Positions 42,121 to 51,654 are shown, counted from the stretch's first letter. The stretch is DNA of 64,000 nt from Mammaliicoccus lentus (GCF_002902755.1 NZ_PPRS01000013.1:1-64000); one strand, 5' to 3'. Notes: generated by a model from the letters alone, not told the origin. Numbers and translations are program-made.

Positions 42121-42978
42121 TTATTCATCATGTGTATTTTTCAAAGACTTCATCAAGTCTCTTATAAGAATAGTTACACTATGTTTTTTTGATAAATTAC
42201 TTATATATAAAGCTACTTCTAATTGTTTAATATCTGTGTCATCAATAATTTTCATTTCTTTTTTCGATTGAACGATATTATAAACTAGTTCACTAAACAG
42301 CATATATCTATTAGAATTAATCGTAATATCCAATGCTGATTGAGCATATGCTAAGCATCTATCGTATAATGCTTCACTAAAATAAATATTCGATAAAGTA
42401 TAATATAGTTTTATTTTATAGTTGTCCTCTACGTTAAAACGTTTAGCTATTTGCAAACCTTCTTCTAATGAAGATTTAGCCAACTGATTATTACTTTCTC
42501 TATAATAGAAAATTGCTCTCGTATTACAAATTGAAACTTGTAATTTAGTAAACATATTTGAATCAATTAACTTATACGCTTCTTCTATTAATAAGATTGC
42601 TTGATTTATATCTTCATATTTATAAAAAGCTATGATAGATCTCACCCATTTAGATGCTGCGATTTCGTCAGTGGAACTATTTGATAAATAGTTGCCATCA
42701 ATAATAGGTGTTAAAGCATCGTAATCTCTATCTTCAAGTAACCTTTCAATTACTTTTAACTTTTGTTCAAGTTGTGTATCTAGTTCTTCCCCAACATATA
42801 AATAGTCCATACTGCAATTTAATTTTCTAGAAATATTAAATAGTAATTGCGATCCCGGTTGCAATTCGTTTTTTTCTATTTTAGAAATCTGACTTTGTGT
42901 TGCAATACCTTTTGCTAGTGATTGTTGAGATAACTTTAAATCTCTCCTACGTTGTTTAACACGTTCTCCTAATTTCAT
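42121..42978 (-). CDS. XRE regulator with TPR-like C-terminal domain (RNPP/Rgg-like)
   Basis: A 285-residue protein. Residues 5-60 form an XRE helix-turn-helix (L-S-Q-Q-S-L-A-K-G-I-A-T-Q-S-Q-I-S-K-I-E). The rest is a series of helix pairs of TPR type (for example A-R-A-I-F-Y-Y-R-E-S-N-N-Q-L-A). This is the architecture of RNPP peptide-pheromone sensors such as PlcR and Rgg. No candidate pheromone gene was seen next to it, so peptide sensing is inference. It diverges from iadA. Confidence 0.72.
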   Translation of the reverse strand: MKLGERVKQRRRDLKLSQQSLAKGIATQSQISKIEKNELQPGSQLLFNISRKLNCSMDYLYVGEELDTQLEQKLKVIERLLEDRDYDALTPIIDGNYLSNSSTDEIAASKWVRSIIAFYKYEDINQAILLIEEAYKLIDSNMFTKLQVSICNTRAIFYYRESNNQLAKSSLEEGLQIAKRFNVEDNYKIKLYYTLSNIYFSEALYDRCLAYAQSALDITINSNRYMLFSELVYNIVQSKKEMKIIDDTDIKQLEVALYISNLSKKHSVTILIRDLMKSLKNTHDE

Positions 42979-43229
42979 CTATAACGCTCCCCGACATTCT
43001 ATTGTCTTTATTTCATACATCTTTATGTTTAAACTTATTACACTTAATAAATCTTACATCTTTTATATATAAAAAGACTAACTATGTCTCTTCATTCTAA
43101 TCTCGCTAGAAAGAAAATACAATTAATTTAGCTATTACAAATTTGCGACAATATCAGTGATACTTTGCTTTAATGATTCAAGTAATTTAAAATATGTAAC
43201 AATATACAATTTCATAGGGGGCAGAACTC

Positions 43230-44381
43230 ATGTTCACAATCATAAAAAATGGTGATATTTATTCACCAAAATATATTGGCCAAAATTCAATTCTTATTCA
43301 AGGTCAAACCATCCTCAAAATCGGTGATATAGATATAGAAAAATTTAAAGATATCGACCCAAACTTGAATATAATTGATGCAGAAGACAATATTCTTATA
43401 CCCGGTATAATAGACCCACACATTCATTTATTAGGTGGTGGAGGCGAAGCAGGTTATATGACGCGGACGCCAGAGGTGAATTTATCTGAACTTATAGAGT
43501 GCGGTATTACTTCAGTAATAGGATTAATAGGTACAGATGGTATTTCTCGTACACTTTCAAGTTTATATGCAAAAGCCAAAGCTCTTGAAGCAGAAGGAAT
43601 TTCAACATATATGTATACAGGTAACTATCACTTACCCGTTACTACTATTACTGATTCTATAAAAGAAGACTTAATGTTAATAGACAAAGTAATTGGTACT
43701 GGAGAAATCGCTATTAATGACTTTAGATCTTCTATACCTAGCACAAATGAACTGGCTAAAATTATTGCAGAAACTACTGTTGGAGGAATGTTGAGTGGTA
43801 AAGCAGGAGTTACTCACTTTCATTTAGGTACTGGAAAACATAACTTAAATCAAATTCATAATTTACTAGCAAACTATGATGTCAAAGCGAATAAAATATA
43901 CATTACGCATTTCGACAAAAGTTTAGATTTACTTAAAGAAGGCATCACTTTAAGTAATCAAGGTGTTTATATAGATTTAACAGCTGATACAAATACTGTA
44001 GACTGTGTAGATTATTACCTTCAAAATAATGGCGATATCGCTCAACTCACTATTTCATCTGACGGTCACGGTAGTTTGCCTAAATTTGACCACAATAATC
44101 AACTTGTTGGGTATGATGTTGCTAAATGTTATACATTAACAGAACAACTCTTTAATTTACTCAAACATTATCATCAAGATAAATGGGATGATATTATAGC
44201 ACTGTTCACTTCTAACGTAGCTAATGCATTAACTTTACATCATAAAGGACATATTCATGAAAACTATGACGCCGATATTTTAATCATTGATAAGAATAGC
44301 AATAAGATTAAAAATGTCCTAGCAAAAGGAAAAGAAATGTTATCTGATTACAAAGTAATACGTAAAGGTATGTATGAATAA
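43230..44381 (+). CDS. iadA: Isoaspartyl dipeptidase (IadA)
   Basis: A 383-residue amidohydrolase-fold metalloenzyme that cleaves beta-aspartyl dipeptides from damaged proteins. It has the metal-binding H-I-H-L-L-G-G (about 64-70), a conserved T-G-N-Y-H segment (about 129-133) and the D-G-H-G-S motif (about 276-280), all of the IadA family. Length matches. It has a GGGG-type ribosome site and ends in a hairpin shared with the converging phosphatase gene. Confidence 0.82.
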   Translation: MFTIIKNGDIYSPKYIGQNSILIQGQTILKIGDIDIEKFKDIDPNLNIIDAEDNILIPGIIDPHIHLLGGGGEAGYMTRTPEVNLSELIECGITSVIGLIGTDGISRTLSSLYAKAKALEAEGISTYMYTGNYHLPVTTITDSIKEDLMLIDKVIGTGEIAINDFRSSIPSTNELAKIIAETTVGGMLSGKAGVTHFHLGTGKHNLNQIHNLLANYDVKANKIYITHFDKSLDLLKEGITLSNQGVYIDLTADTNTVDCVDYYLQNNGDIAQLTISSDGHGSLPKFDHNNQLVGYDVAKCYTLTEQLFNLLKHYHQDKWDDIIALFTSNVANALTLHHKGHIHENYDADILIIDKNSNKIKNVLAKGKEMLSDYKVIRKGMYE

Positions 44382-44420
44382 TTAAGGGCCCGGGACAATT
44401 ATGTATGTTCCGGACCCTTA
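44381..44420. terminator. Bidirectional terminator, GGGACA hairpin family
   Basis: The TTAAGGGCCCGGGACA/TGTTCCGGACCCTTAA arms pair with two mismatches. It lies between iadA and the phosphatase gene. Confidence 0.8.
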
Positions 44421-44424
44421 ATTT

Positions 44425-45141
44425 CTATATATCAATATTATTTAATATTTTCCTTGCATTTTCTTTAAGTTCATTTACTTTTTCGACGCCTTTTGTTCGT
44501 TCAATATAATCGTAACCTTCTTGTAAATGGAATGTTCTATTCGAAGTATTATGTGCATCACTTCCGATTATATGAATAGCATCTTTGTCTAATAAGAAAT
44601 CCGCAGATTTTTTAGCATCTTCTCCATATCTATTAACTAATGATCCTGCTGTAACTTGGCATAGCGCACCTCGTTCAATTAAATCAAATAATATTTTCGG
44701 GTTATCTTGTATAGGAATTATTCGTTCTGGATGAGCTAATATAGGTCTATAGCCAGCATTAAATAATTTATCAAATGTTTCATCTGCAAATTCTGGAATA
44801 CTAAAGAACGGAAATTCAATTAATACATAGCGTGAACCTTCAGTTATTGGTAATAATTCACCGGACTGTAAGCCTTCCAGCTCTTTACCAAACATATGAA
44901 TTTCCTGACTCGGATAAACTTTTAAATTTATGCCATTTTCATCTAGCAATGCCTGTACTTCTTTTGTTCGGTTTTTAACTATATTAGCATCATTTTTAAA
45001 TCTGTGTTCTATATAGTGTGGTGTAGCTACTAAATCAGTTATCCCTAACCCTTCTGCAACTCTAGCTAATTCAAGCATACTGTCAGCGTCAATTGGTCCA
45101 TCATCAACATCATAAAGCAAATGATTGTGTATATCTATCAT
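44425..45141 (-). CDS. PHP-family tyrosine-protein phosphatase (CpsB/CapC/YwqE type)
   Basis: A 238-residue PHP-domain phosphatase. It starts M-I-D-I-H-N-H-L-L-Y-D-V-D-D-G-P, the metal-binding motif of CpsB/CapC. Later it has T-P-H-Y (about 40), A-H-P-E-R (about 143) and S-D-A-H-N (about 201). CapC-type enzymes dephosphorylate the tyrosine kinase that drives capsule synthesis. Here no capsule or kinase genes lie beside it, so its partner must be elsewhere or different. Confidence 0.82.
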   Translation of the reverse strand: MIDIHNHLLYDVDDGPIDADSMLELARVAEGLGITDLVATPHYIEHRFKNDANIVKNRTKEVQALLDENGINLKVYPSQEIHMFGKELEGLQSGELLPITEGSRYVLIEFPFFSIPEFADETFDKLFNAGYRPILAHPERIIPIQDNPKILFDLIERGALCQVTAGSLVNRYGEDAKKSADFLLDKDAIHIIGSDAHNTSNRTFHLQEGYDYIERTKGVEKVNELKENARKILNNIDI

Positions 45142-45322
45142 ATGTACAGCTCCTTTTTATGAATCAACTTTTTCTACAAATCATCCTTATTACCTTTATT
45201 GTAACAAATTTTCACTCAATCAATATATCAAAATGATTTGTGTTCATGTATAAGCAAAGAATTTGAAAAGTCCAACCACTTTAATCATGATTAATATATA
45301 AACATTTAGGAGTGAATTATTA

Positions 45323-45925
45323 ATGGAATTACAAGATGTCATTAACAAACGTCGTTCAGTAAAACAATACGAACCTTACGAAATGGATCGTGAAACGATA
45401 ACAAAATTATTAAACAAAGCTTCTTTATCACCTTCTGCTTGGAATTTACAACAGTGGAAAGTGATTGTAGCACATTCTGATGAAGCTAAAGAAAAACTAT
45501 ACGAAGCAGCGAACAAACAAATTAAAATTAAAGAATCCAGCGCTACTTTCATCGTGCTAGGTGATTTAAATGCCCATAATACAATTGGTGATATTGCCGA
45601 TGACTGGATAAAGCATAATCATATACCTGCTGAAAAACGCGAAGGGTTAATCCAAAGTGTTAATACTTTCTTTGAAGATGAAACAAATAAGAGAGATGAA
45701 GCGGTGCGTGGTGCTTCACTATTTGCGATGAATTTAATGTTAATCAGTGAGGACGAAGGCTATGCTACTTGCCCAATGATTGGTTTTGACAAACAAGCTG
45801 TTGTCGATTCTTTTAATATTGATGATAATTTAGTACCAGCAATGTTAATTACAATTGGTAAAGGCGAAATGTCCAATGATAGAGCATCTCGTCATGATGC
45901 ATCATCATTTGCTAAATTTGAATAA
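45323..45925 (+). CDS. Nitroreductase-family flavoprotein
   Basis: A 200-residue FMN-dependent oxidoreductase. The start (N-K-R-R-S-V-K-Q-Y-E-P) and the P-S-A-W-N-L-Q-Q-W-K motif (about 36-45) are typical of the nitroreductase fold. It reduces nitro groups, quinones or similar acceptors with NAD(P)H. The gene is single, with an AGGAGTG ribosome site. The substrate is unknown. Confidence 0.82.
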   Translation: MELQDVINKRRSVKQYEPYEMDRETITKLLNKASLSPSAWNLQQWKVIVAHSDEAKEKLYEAANKQIKIKESSATFIVLGDLNAHNTIGDIADDWIKHNHIPAEKREGLIQSVNTFFEDETNKRDEAVRGASLFAMNLMLISEDEGYATCPMIGFDKQAVVDSFNIDDNLVPAMLITIGKGEMSNDRASRHDASSFAKFE

Positions 45926-46018
45926 AGACAATACATAATGTCTAAACTTTGTAATAATATTATAATATTTCACCTCAAATTTATATTATAATAAAAGTAA
46001 CAAAGTGAGGTGTTTAAA

Positions 46019-46204
46019 TTGAACAAACGTTATCAAAAAGTTCTATTACTTTACTTAATTTCAACGTTAGTACCATATACTTTGCTTAACAAAAATAAAG
46101 ATATTCAATTAACGAAATCATGGTTACCTAGTTCATTAATTGGATATGGTATATTTGCATATGGATTGAAGGTACTAACTCAATTAAAAAAAGCATCTAA
46201 ATAA
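46019..46204 (+). CDS. Small membrane protein, 61 residues
   Basis: A short protein with two hydrophobic segments (about 10-22 and 38-55) and a basic C terminus (Q-L-K-K-A-S-K). I place the start at TTG 46019 because a GAGGTG ribosome site lies 6 bp upstream; a GTG at 46010 overlaps that site. Function unknown. It has its own promoter-like region and no obvious operon. Confidence 0.5.
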   Translation: MNKRYQKVLLLYLISTLVPYTLLNKNKDIQLTKSWLPSSLIGYGIFAYGLKVLTQLKKASK

Positions 46205-46252
46205 GATGCTTTACTACATGTGAGTATAGAGTACAAATCTTTCACTCAAAAT

Positions 46253-46293
46253 AATTCTCCTAATTCGTTTTTTATGAACGAATTAGGAGAATT
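46253..46293. terminator. 17-bp perfect palindrome, CTCCTAAT family
   Basis: The arms AATTCTCCTAATTCGTT and AACGAATTAGGAGAATT surround a 7-nt loop. Closely related hairpins are at 48854-48899 and 62827-62872. It lies between converging genes. Confidence 0.8.
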
Positions 46294-46335
46294 TATTTTG
46301 GTTTTTGTAAAGTGCATACTTGCTTAAAACAATTC

Positions 46336-46902
46336 TTACGTCTTAGGCTTATTATTTTCTTTATACATATTATCTGTTATTGCATATATTACATCATCAA
46401 CTATTTTATCTTTATGAATACGATTTTTAGGCATTACGCCTACTTTTTTCATGCCAAGTCTTTTCATAACTTGTCCTGATTTGGGGTTTAATGTACTATG
46501 CACACCTTTAACTTGATTTAATCCCATTTCTTCAAATGATAATTTCAACAATTGATTAGCTGCTTCTGTTACATAACCATTTCCGCTATACTTTAGGTTA
46601 ATCACATAACCAATTTCTGCCCTCTTATGATCTACTTCCAATCGTAAATCAATTGTACCTATAAATTTATCGTTTTCTTTTAATATAATACCGTATTTTC
46701 CTAACGGGGATTGTAAATAATACTTTGTAATGACTTCTCTTGTTTCATCTTTAGACAAATGTGTTGGAAAGACATGCGTTGTATTTTCAATATTAGAAGC
46801 ATATTCAAATAATGATTGCGTATCTTCTAAAGACACAGGTCTCAATATAAGTCTTTCTGTTTCCATTGTTTGATATTCCGCTAATTTCACTAGTAAGTCC
46901 AT
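46336..46902 (-). CDS. GNAT-family N-acetyltransferase (RimJ/RimL type)
   Basis: A 188-residue acetyltransferase. It contains M-E-T-E-R-L-I-L-R-P-V (about 13-23), the usual RimJ/RimL-type opening, and an acetyl-CoA loop region around G-Y-V-I-N-L-K-Y-S-G-N-G-Y-V-T-E-A. It may acetylate ribosomal protein N termini or small amines; the substrate is open. The ribosome site is AAAGGGGGA. It follows the ROK kinase gene on the same strand with 24 bp between them. Confidence 0.78.
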   Translation of the reverse strand: MDLLVKLAEYQTMETERLILRPVSLEDTQSLFEYASNIENTTHVFPTHLSKDETREVITKYYLQSPLGKYGIILKENDKFIGTIDLRLEVDHKRAEIGYVINLKYSGNGYVTEAANQLLKLSFEEMGLNQVKGVHSTLNPKSGQVMKRLGMKKVGVMPKNRIHKDKIVDDVIYAITDNMYKENNKPKT

Positions 46903-46926
46903 ATTATTTAATCCCCCTTTTAACCT

Positions 46927-47790
46927 TTATTTATATTCGCTTTGTGCAAGTGCTAAACAACCTATTACGCCTTGGTCATCATTTAAACTAGGTTTCACAA
47001 TATAAGTTTCAACTGGTGGTAAATTTAAATAACCATTATTCAATATTTCAAATTGCTTATGAATTTTATCTAATAAATGATCTTGATGCATGACACCACC
47101 ACCAAAAATAATCTTTTCAGGTGATAACATTAGCGTTGTATTATAAGCCGCTTGAGCTATATAGTATGCTACCATATCCCAAGTCTTATCTTGTTCTTCA
47201 ATATCTTTAGCTTTAATACCTGCACGTTTTTCTATAGCTGGTCCAGACGCCAATCCTTCTAAACAAGTATGATGGAATGGACAATTACCTTCAAAATCAT
47301 CATCTTCATGCTGTTTTATAGACATATGACCCATTTCAGGATGACTTAGTCCTTGAATGTAACGACCATTCATCATAGCTCCACCGCCTACACCTGTCCC
47401 GATAGTGTAATAAACTGCTGAATCAACGTTTTTTGCAATTCCTTTTTGATATTCGCCGTATAAAGATGCATTAACATCTGTAGTAAATGCTATAGGTACG
47501 TCAAAATATTTTTTTACTGAACCGATAAAATCAAAATCTTTCCAAGCTGTCTTCGGAGTAGATGTAATATATCCATATGTTTTTGACTCTTTATTTATAT
47601 CGATAGGTCCAAATGAACCTATTCCAATACTTTTCAATTCATAATTTTTGAAAAAATTAATAACTTCAGTCATTGTTTCTTCAGGATATGTAGTTGGTAT
47701 AGAAACACGCTCAATAACATTTAATGCTTCATCACCTATTGCACATACAAATTTTGTTCCTCCCGCTTCAATTGCTCCATAATATTGCAT
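46927..47790 (-). CDS. ROK-family sugar kinase (fructokinase type)
   Basis: A 287-residue ROK kinase. It has the phosphate loop G-A-I-E-A-G-G-T-K-F (about 4-13), the glycine-rich T-I-G-T-G-V-G-G-G-A (about 129-138) and the metal-binding H-P-E-M-G-H-M segment, as in ROK fructokinases (ScrK-like). It phosphorylates a hexose with ATP. The start was set at 47790 because the family begins there; an in-frame ATG at 47811 lacks a ribosome site. Confidence 0.78.
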   Translation of the reverse strand: MQYYGAIEAGGTKFVCAIGDEALNVIERVSIPTTYPEETMTEVINFFKNYELKSIGIGSFGPIDINKESKTYGYITSTPKTAWKDFDFIGSVKKYFDVPIAFTTDVNASLYGEYQKGIAKNVDSAVYYTIGTGVGGGAMMNGRYIQGLSHPEMGHMSIKQHEDDDFEGNCPFHHTCLEGLASGPAIEKRAGIKAKDIEEQDKTWDMVAYYIAQAAYNTTLMLSPEKIIFGGGVMHQDHLLDKIHKQFEILNNGYLNLPPVETYIVKPSLNDDQGVIGCLALAQSEYK

Positions 47791-47831
47791 GATTGACACT
47801 CGCTTTCTCATTATCTAATATTTTTGTAATT

Positions 47832-48776
47832 TTAAAACCATTTTTTCTTTTTAAATACAACTAGCATGATTGCTGCTATTGCTACCATAATGAATAATAC
47901 AATGTAATAACCGTTGTGCCAATTTAATTCAGGCATATTTTCAAAGTTCATTCCATAAATACCGGCTATAAGTGTTAATGGCATGAATACGACAGAATAA
48001 ATCGTTAAAATTTTCATAATGTTATTCATTTTAAATGAATTCAATGAAATATAATTATCCCTTATATCACTTGTCATTTCCCGTGAAGCATCAACCATTT
48101 CCATCTGTTTAATAAGATGATCATTAATATGCATGATATATAACAATTGTTGTTCATTCAAATTTAATACTTTTCCTTCACGCATCCGATAAACTAAATC
48201 TTTCATTGGTTGAACAGTTCTCTTAATTAATAACAACTCTTGTCTTAAATTAAAAGTATCATCAATCAAAGTCTTTGTAGAACTATCTACATTATGCCGA
48301 TCTTCAAAGTTAAAGACTTTATCTTCAATATCGTATATAAACGGAAAGAAATTATCTGTTATATCATCTAAAATATTTAATAATATATCTTTTGGTTCTT
48401 CATATTGTACCGTACGATTAAAAAGTTTTCTTTTAATTGTATCAATTTCCTCAAATCGTTCTTTATGGAAAGTAACAATATAATCTTCGCCTATGAATAT
48501 ATCGATTTCTTCTGATTCTAGCGTTTTTAAATCTAAAGCATGAAATACTAAAAATTGATAACCATCATATTGTTTGAATTTTGGTCTCTGTTGTACCAAT
48601 GTTGCATCTTCAATAGATAAAGGGTGAAAATCAAAATATTGTGCGAGTACATTTGTTTCTTCTTCAGTTGACTCGTTCATATCAACCCATATCCATTTAT
48701 ACTTTTCTTGAACTTCACTAGGAAAGGTAGTTTCTTTTATCTCATCATTTAAATTTATGTAATAAGTTTTAATCAT
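47832..48776 (-). CDS. CorA-family magnesium/divalent-cation channel
   Basis: A 314-residue CorA protein. The N-terminal part is the cytoplasmic funnel domain. The C terminus has two helices with the signature Y-G-M-N-F (about 285-289) just after the pore helix. It moves Mg2+ (or Co2+) passively down the potential. The start ATG at 48776 is followed by a beta-strand opening typical of the family. The gene is single. Confidence 0.85.
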   Translation of the reverse strand: MIKTYYINLNDEIKETTFPSEVQEKYKWIWVDMNESTEEETNVLAQYFDFHPLSIEDATLVQQRPKFKQYDGYQFLVFHALDLKTLESEEIDIFIGEDYIVTFHKERFEEIDTIKRKLFNRTVQYEEPKDILLNILDDITDNFFPFIYDIEDKVFNFEDRHNVDSSTKTLIDDTFNLRQELLLIKRTVQPMKDLVYRMREGKVLNLNEQQLLYIMHINDHLIKQMEMVDASREMTSDIRDNYISLNSFKMNNIMKILTIYSVVFMPLTLIAGIYGMNFENMPELNWHNGYYIVLFIMVAIAAIMLVVFKKKKWF

Positions 48777-48853
48777 ATTTTCACCGCTTAGAATTGATTT
48801 AAATTCATTATATATTATTTTAAAGTTTAGAACATAAATTGATTGTTCAAAAT

Positions 48854-48899
48854 AATTCTCCTAATTCGTTGGAGTTTAAATTAACAGATTAGGAGAATT
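48854..48899. repeat. CTCCTAAT-family hairpin, partly decayed
   Basis: The outer 12 bp (AATTCTCCTAAT/ATTAGGAGAATT) match the 46253 element exactly; the inner part has changed. The next 50 bp (48911-48957) form another stem with ACGATTTTG/CAAAATCGT arms. Confidence 0.7.
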
Positions 48900-48910
48900 T
48901 ATGTATGTAT

Positions 48911-48957
48911 ACGATTTTGAAAGTACAAGCTTCAACGTCAGCACTTTGCAAAATCGT
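48911..48957. terminator. Hairpin between purU and corA
   Basis: ACGATTTTGAAAGT pairs with ACTTTGCAAAATCGT (one bulged G). It is on the downstream side of purU and can end that transcript. Confidence 0.55.
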
Positions 48958-49020
48958 TACAGTTTATATTTGATACTATTATAACTTCAGAACAATTAGT
49001 CTTGTTCCTTTTATACTTAA

Positions 49021-49863
49021 TTAAGAAAATACGATAGTCTTGTTTCCATTAACAATAACTTTATGTTCACAATGCCATTGTACCGCTCTAGCTAGTACTT
49101 CTGATTCTACATGACGACCTGTATTTTTCATATCTTGTGCTGTATAGCGATGGTTTACTCTTACAACATCTTGCTCGATAATCGGACCAGCATCTAAGTC
49201 TTCTGTTACATAATGGCTTGTAGCACCTATTAGTTTAACCCCTCTTGTATACGCTTGTTTATATGGATTAGCTCCGATAAATGAAGGTAAAAATGAATGG
49301 TGTATATTGATTATTTTCAAATGGTGTCTATCAACAAATTCAGGAGATAATATTTGCATATATTTAGCTAATACTAATAAATCAACGCCATATCCTTCAC
49401 AAATTTCTGTTATTTTCTCTTCACTTTGTCGCTTTGTATCTTTTGTAACTTCTACATGATGAAACGGAATACCCATGTCTTCTACAAATTTTCTATTATT
49501 CTCATGGTTGCTTATAACGCAACTAATTTCGATAGGAAATTCTTGTCTGTTTGCTCGTAACATAATCTCACTTAAAGCGTGATCTTCTTTAGAAACGAGT
49601 AGCGCAGTTTTCACTTTCGTGTTAGCGTCATAAATTTTGAAATGTATATTTCTGCTATTTAGTTCTTTTTCTAATAGTCCTTTAACTTCATCATTTTGAT
49701 CGAAGACTATTCTTAAATATAAATGATTTTCATTTTCTTGAACATCTGTATAGTGATCCAAATGAAATATATTAGAGTTTGTATTTTTAATAGTTGTAGA
49801 AATTAAAGATGTGATTCCTATTTCATCTTTACAATCTGCAAGTAAAATATAATGATTATTCAT
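49021..49863 (-). CDS. purU: PurU, formyltetrahydrofolate deformylase
   Basis: A 280-residue two-domain enzyme. An N-terminal ACT domain (D-C-K-D-E-I-G-I) is followed by a formyltransferase-fold hydrolase domain with I-N-I-H-H-S-F-L-P-S-F (about 197-207) and an A-T-S-H-Y-V-T-E-D-L-D-A-G-P segment typical of PurU. It turns 10-formyl-THF into THF and formate, which balances one-carbon pools. The start ATG at 49863 has an AAAGGATG site; a longer in-frame start at 49944 does not. Confidence 0.85.
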   Translation of the reverse strand: MNNHYILLADCKDEIGITSLISTTIKNTNSNIFHLDHYTDVQENENHLYLRIVFDQNDEVKGLLEKELNSRNIHFKIYDANTKVKTALLVSKEDHALSEIMLRANRQEFPIEISCVISNHENNRKFVEDMGIPFHHVEVTKDTKRQSEEKITEICEGYGVDLLVLAKYMQILSPEFVDRHHLKIINIHHSFLPSFIGANPYKQAYTRGVKLIGATSHYVTEDLDAGPIIEQDVVRVNHRYTAQDMKNTGRHVESEVLARAVQWHCEHKVIVNGNKTIVFS

Positions 49864-50040
49864 GTTTCTCATCCTTTTATAAATTGTGTAAAAATTCTTA
49901 CGATAATAGCTATTATAAAATTTTATATGAGATAACACAATCAAACTTGCCTACTTATTCCAATGTAAGCGAATTCAGTTAATAATTATTATTTAAATAC
50001 ATAAATTGATCCAATTGCAATTCTTCCAATGTATCTCTTA

Positions 50041-50844
50041 TTAATTTTTTCTTTGGAAATAATTTAATCCATATTTTTCAACTGGAACAACTTTACCTTC
50101 GTAAACATACTTACCATTAAATAAAGTGCGATTTTTTGTCACTTTAATAGTTGAGAGCGCCCCTTCTTCTGGCGAAATAAAAAATGAATCAAATACTTTG
50201 TAGATGAAGTCACCAATTTTTTTATTGTATTTGGTTTTGCCTAAATTAGTAGACACAGCTCCCGGATGTACAGCCGATACATTTAATCCATGTTTACTAA
50301 AACGTTCATCCAATTCCTGCATAAAGTAAAGTACTGCTAACTTAGATTTACTATATGATTTAACTGGGTTAAATTTTAGTGGGTAAGCAAAATTATGATT
50401 CCCCATAGCTGTATATTTGTATGCACCTGATGATACAACAATAATTTGTTTATCTTCACTTTCCATTATTTTTTCGAATAAAGTATGTGTTAATAAAAAA
50501 TGACCTAAATAATTTGTTCCAAACATGAGCTCATAACCATCTACAGTTTTTTGCCTTGTTAAAGAAACGACACCCGCATTATTAATCAGGCAATCTACAT
50601 GTGTATAACGATTTAAAATATTAGTTGCTGCTTGCATTACACTCGCTAGATCAGATAAATCACATTTGATGATATCAACACGCTTATAAGGGTGTCGTGC
50701 CTGTATTAGCTGCTTAACTGATTCTCCTTTATCAACGTTTCTACAAAGTAATATTAAAATATCATATTCTGACGCTAATTCAATTACAGTGCTTTTGCCT
50801 ATACCAGACGTAGGCCCGGTAATAGCTAGAATTCTATTCGACAT
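50041..50844 (-). CDS. Short-chain dehydrogenase/reductase (SDR)
   Basis: A 267-residue Rossmann-fold oxidoreductase. It shows the cofactor motif T-G-P-T-S-G-I-G-K-S (about 9-18), N-N-A-G-V-V-S (about 88-94), the catalytic Ser in V-V-S-S-G-A, and Y-S-K-S-K (about 164-168). It resembles retinol dehydrogenase-like SDRs with a long L-L-x-x-L-F region. The substrate is unknown. The start has an AAAGGAGT site. The gene is single. Confidence 0.82.
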   Translation of the reverse strand: MSNRILAITGPTSGIGKSTVIELASEYDILILLCRNVDKGESVKQLIQARHPYKRVDIIKCDLSDLASVMQAATNILNRYTHVDCLINNAGVVSLTRQKTVDGYELMFGTNYLGHFLLTHTLFEKIMESEDKQIIVVSSGAYKYTAMGNHNFAYPLKFNPVKSYSKSKLAVLYFMQELDERFSKHGLNVSAVHPGAVSTNLGKTKYNKKIGDFIYKVFDSFFISPEEGALSTIKVTKNRTLFNGKYVYEGKVVPVEKYGLNYFQRKN

Positions 50845-50976
50845 TATAATTACTCCTTTTATTTATTAAGTTATATTTACCCGAAAAAATGTATAATTAA
50901 CATAAATGAGAATGAAAAATCGCTCTTTATATTCATAAGATTTTTTATCGATTTGTCATGTCTACTGCCAACATAA

Positions 50977-51018
50977 CTAATCAGGCTGAGTCATTTATTT
51001 ATGTCCCAGCCTGATTAG
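50977..51018 (-). terminator. Terminator of the mupG-PTS operon, GGGACA hairpin family
   Basis: CTAATCAGGCTG pairs with CAGCCTGATTAG; the loop side carries the TTATGTCCC sequence of the family. It lies just past the IIA stop. Confidence 0.8.
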
Positions 51019-51027
51019 TTTCTAAAA

Positions 51028-51342
51028 TTACTTTTTTATATAATTTTCATGAACATAAATTAATTCTTTCGCCATCTCTTTTATAATTTCAGTTGAAATA
51101 AGTTGATCTTCTGCGTGTACCAATAACAGATTAAGTTTAATCTCTTCTCCTGCAGATTCGGATTGGATGAGGTCTTTATGAACTTTATGTCCTTCAGTTA
51201 AATATTTGTTGCCTTCTTCAACTAAATCATAAGAATCATTAAAATTATTTGATTTTGCTTCTTGAATTGCTTGCATATAGGTACTTTTAGCCATGCCTAC
51301 ATTCGTTATAATCTGAAAAGCTATCTGTTCGTACTTTTCCAT
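51028..51342 (-). CDS. PTS lactose/cellobiose-type IIA component
   Basis: A 104-residue helical IIA protein of the lactose/chitobiose family. The phospho-histidine is in L-L-V-H-A-E-D-Q-L (about 74-82). It passes phosphate from HPr to the IIB protein encoded 9 bp upstream. Together with IIC at 52867 and MupG it forms one sugar-uptake locus. Confidence 0.85.
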   Translation of the reverse strand: MEKYEQIAFQIITNVGMAKSTYMQAIQEAKSNNFNDSYDLVEEGNKYLTEGHKVHKDLIQSESAGEEIKLNLLLVHAEDQLISTEIIKEMAKELIYVHENYIKK

Positions 51343-51351
51343 TTAATCACC

Positions 51352-51654
51352 TTATTCCATTAGACTTTCTGCTTGTTTAAGTACCCCTTCTCCATCCATC
51401 ATGCCATATTGTTGCATGCCTATAACGTCGATTGGAACTTTTCCGTCAGCTATTTTTTCTACTTGAGCTTTTTGAAATCTCACTTGAGGTCCTAATAAAA
51501 TGACATCAACTTCATCTATTTTCGATTCAGCTTCAGATAAAGCTAATGCTTCAATTTCATAATCTTTATTTTCTTTATCGGCAGTTTCTTGCATTTTTTT
51601 AACCAACATACTAGTAGACATACCCGCTGAACAAACTAATAATATTTTTTTCAT
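51352..51654 (-). CDS. PTS lactose/cellobiose-type IIB component
   Basis: A 100-residue IIB protein of the lactose/cellobiose family with the phospho-cysteine loop C-S-A-G-M-S-T-S (residues 8-15). The start at 51654 has a GGGAGAG site and overlaps the end of the mupG-like gene. It accepts phosphate from IIA and gives it to the incoming sugar bound to IIC. Confidence 0.85.
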   Translation of the reverse strand: MKKILLVCSAGMSTSMLVKKMQETADKENKDYEIEALALSEAESKIDEVDVILLGPQVRFQKAQVEKIADGKVPIDVIGMQQYGMMDGEGVLKQAESLME

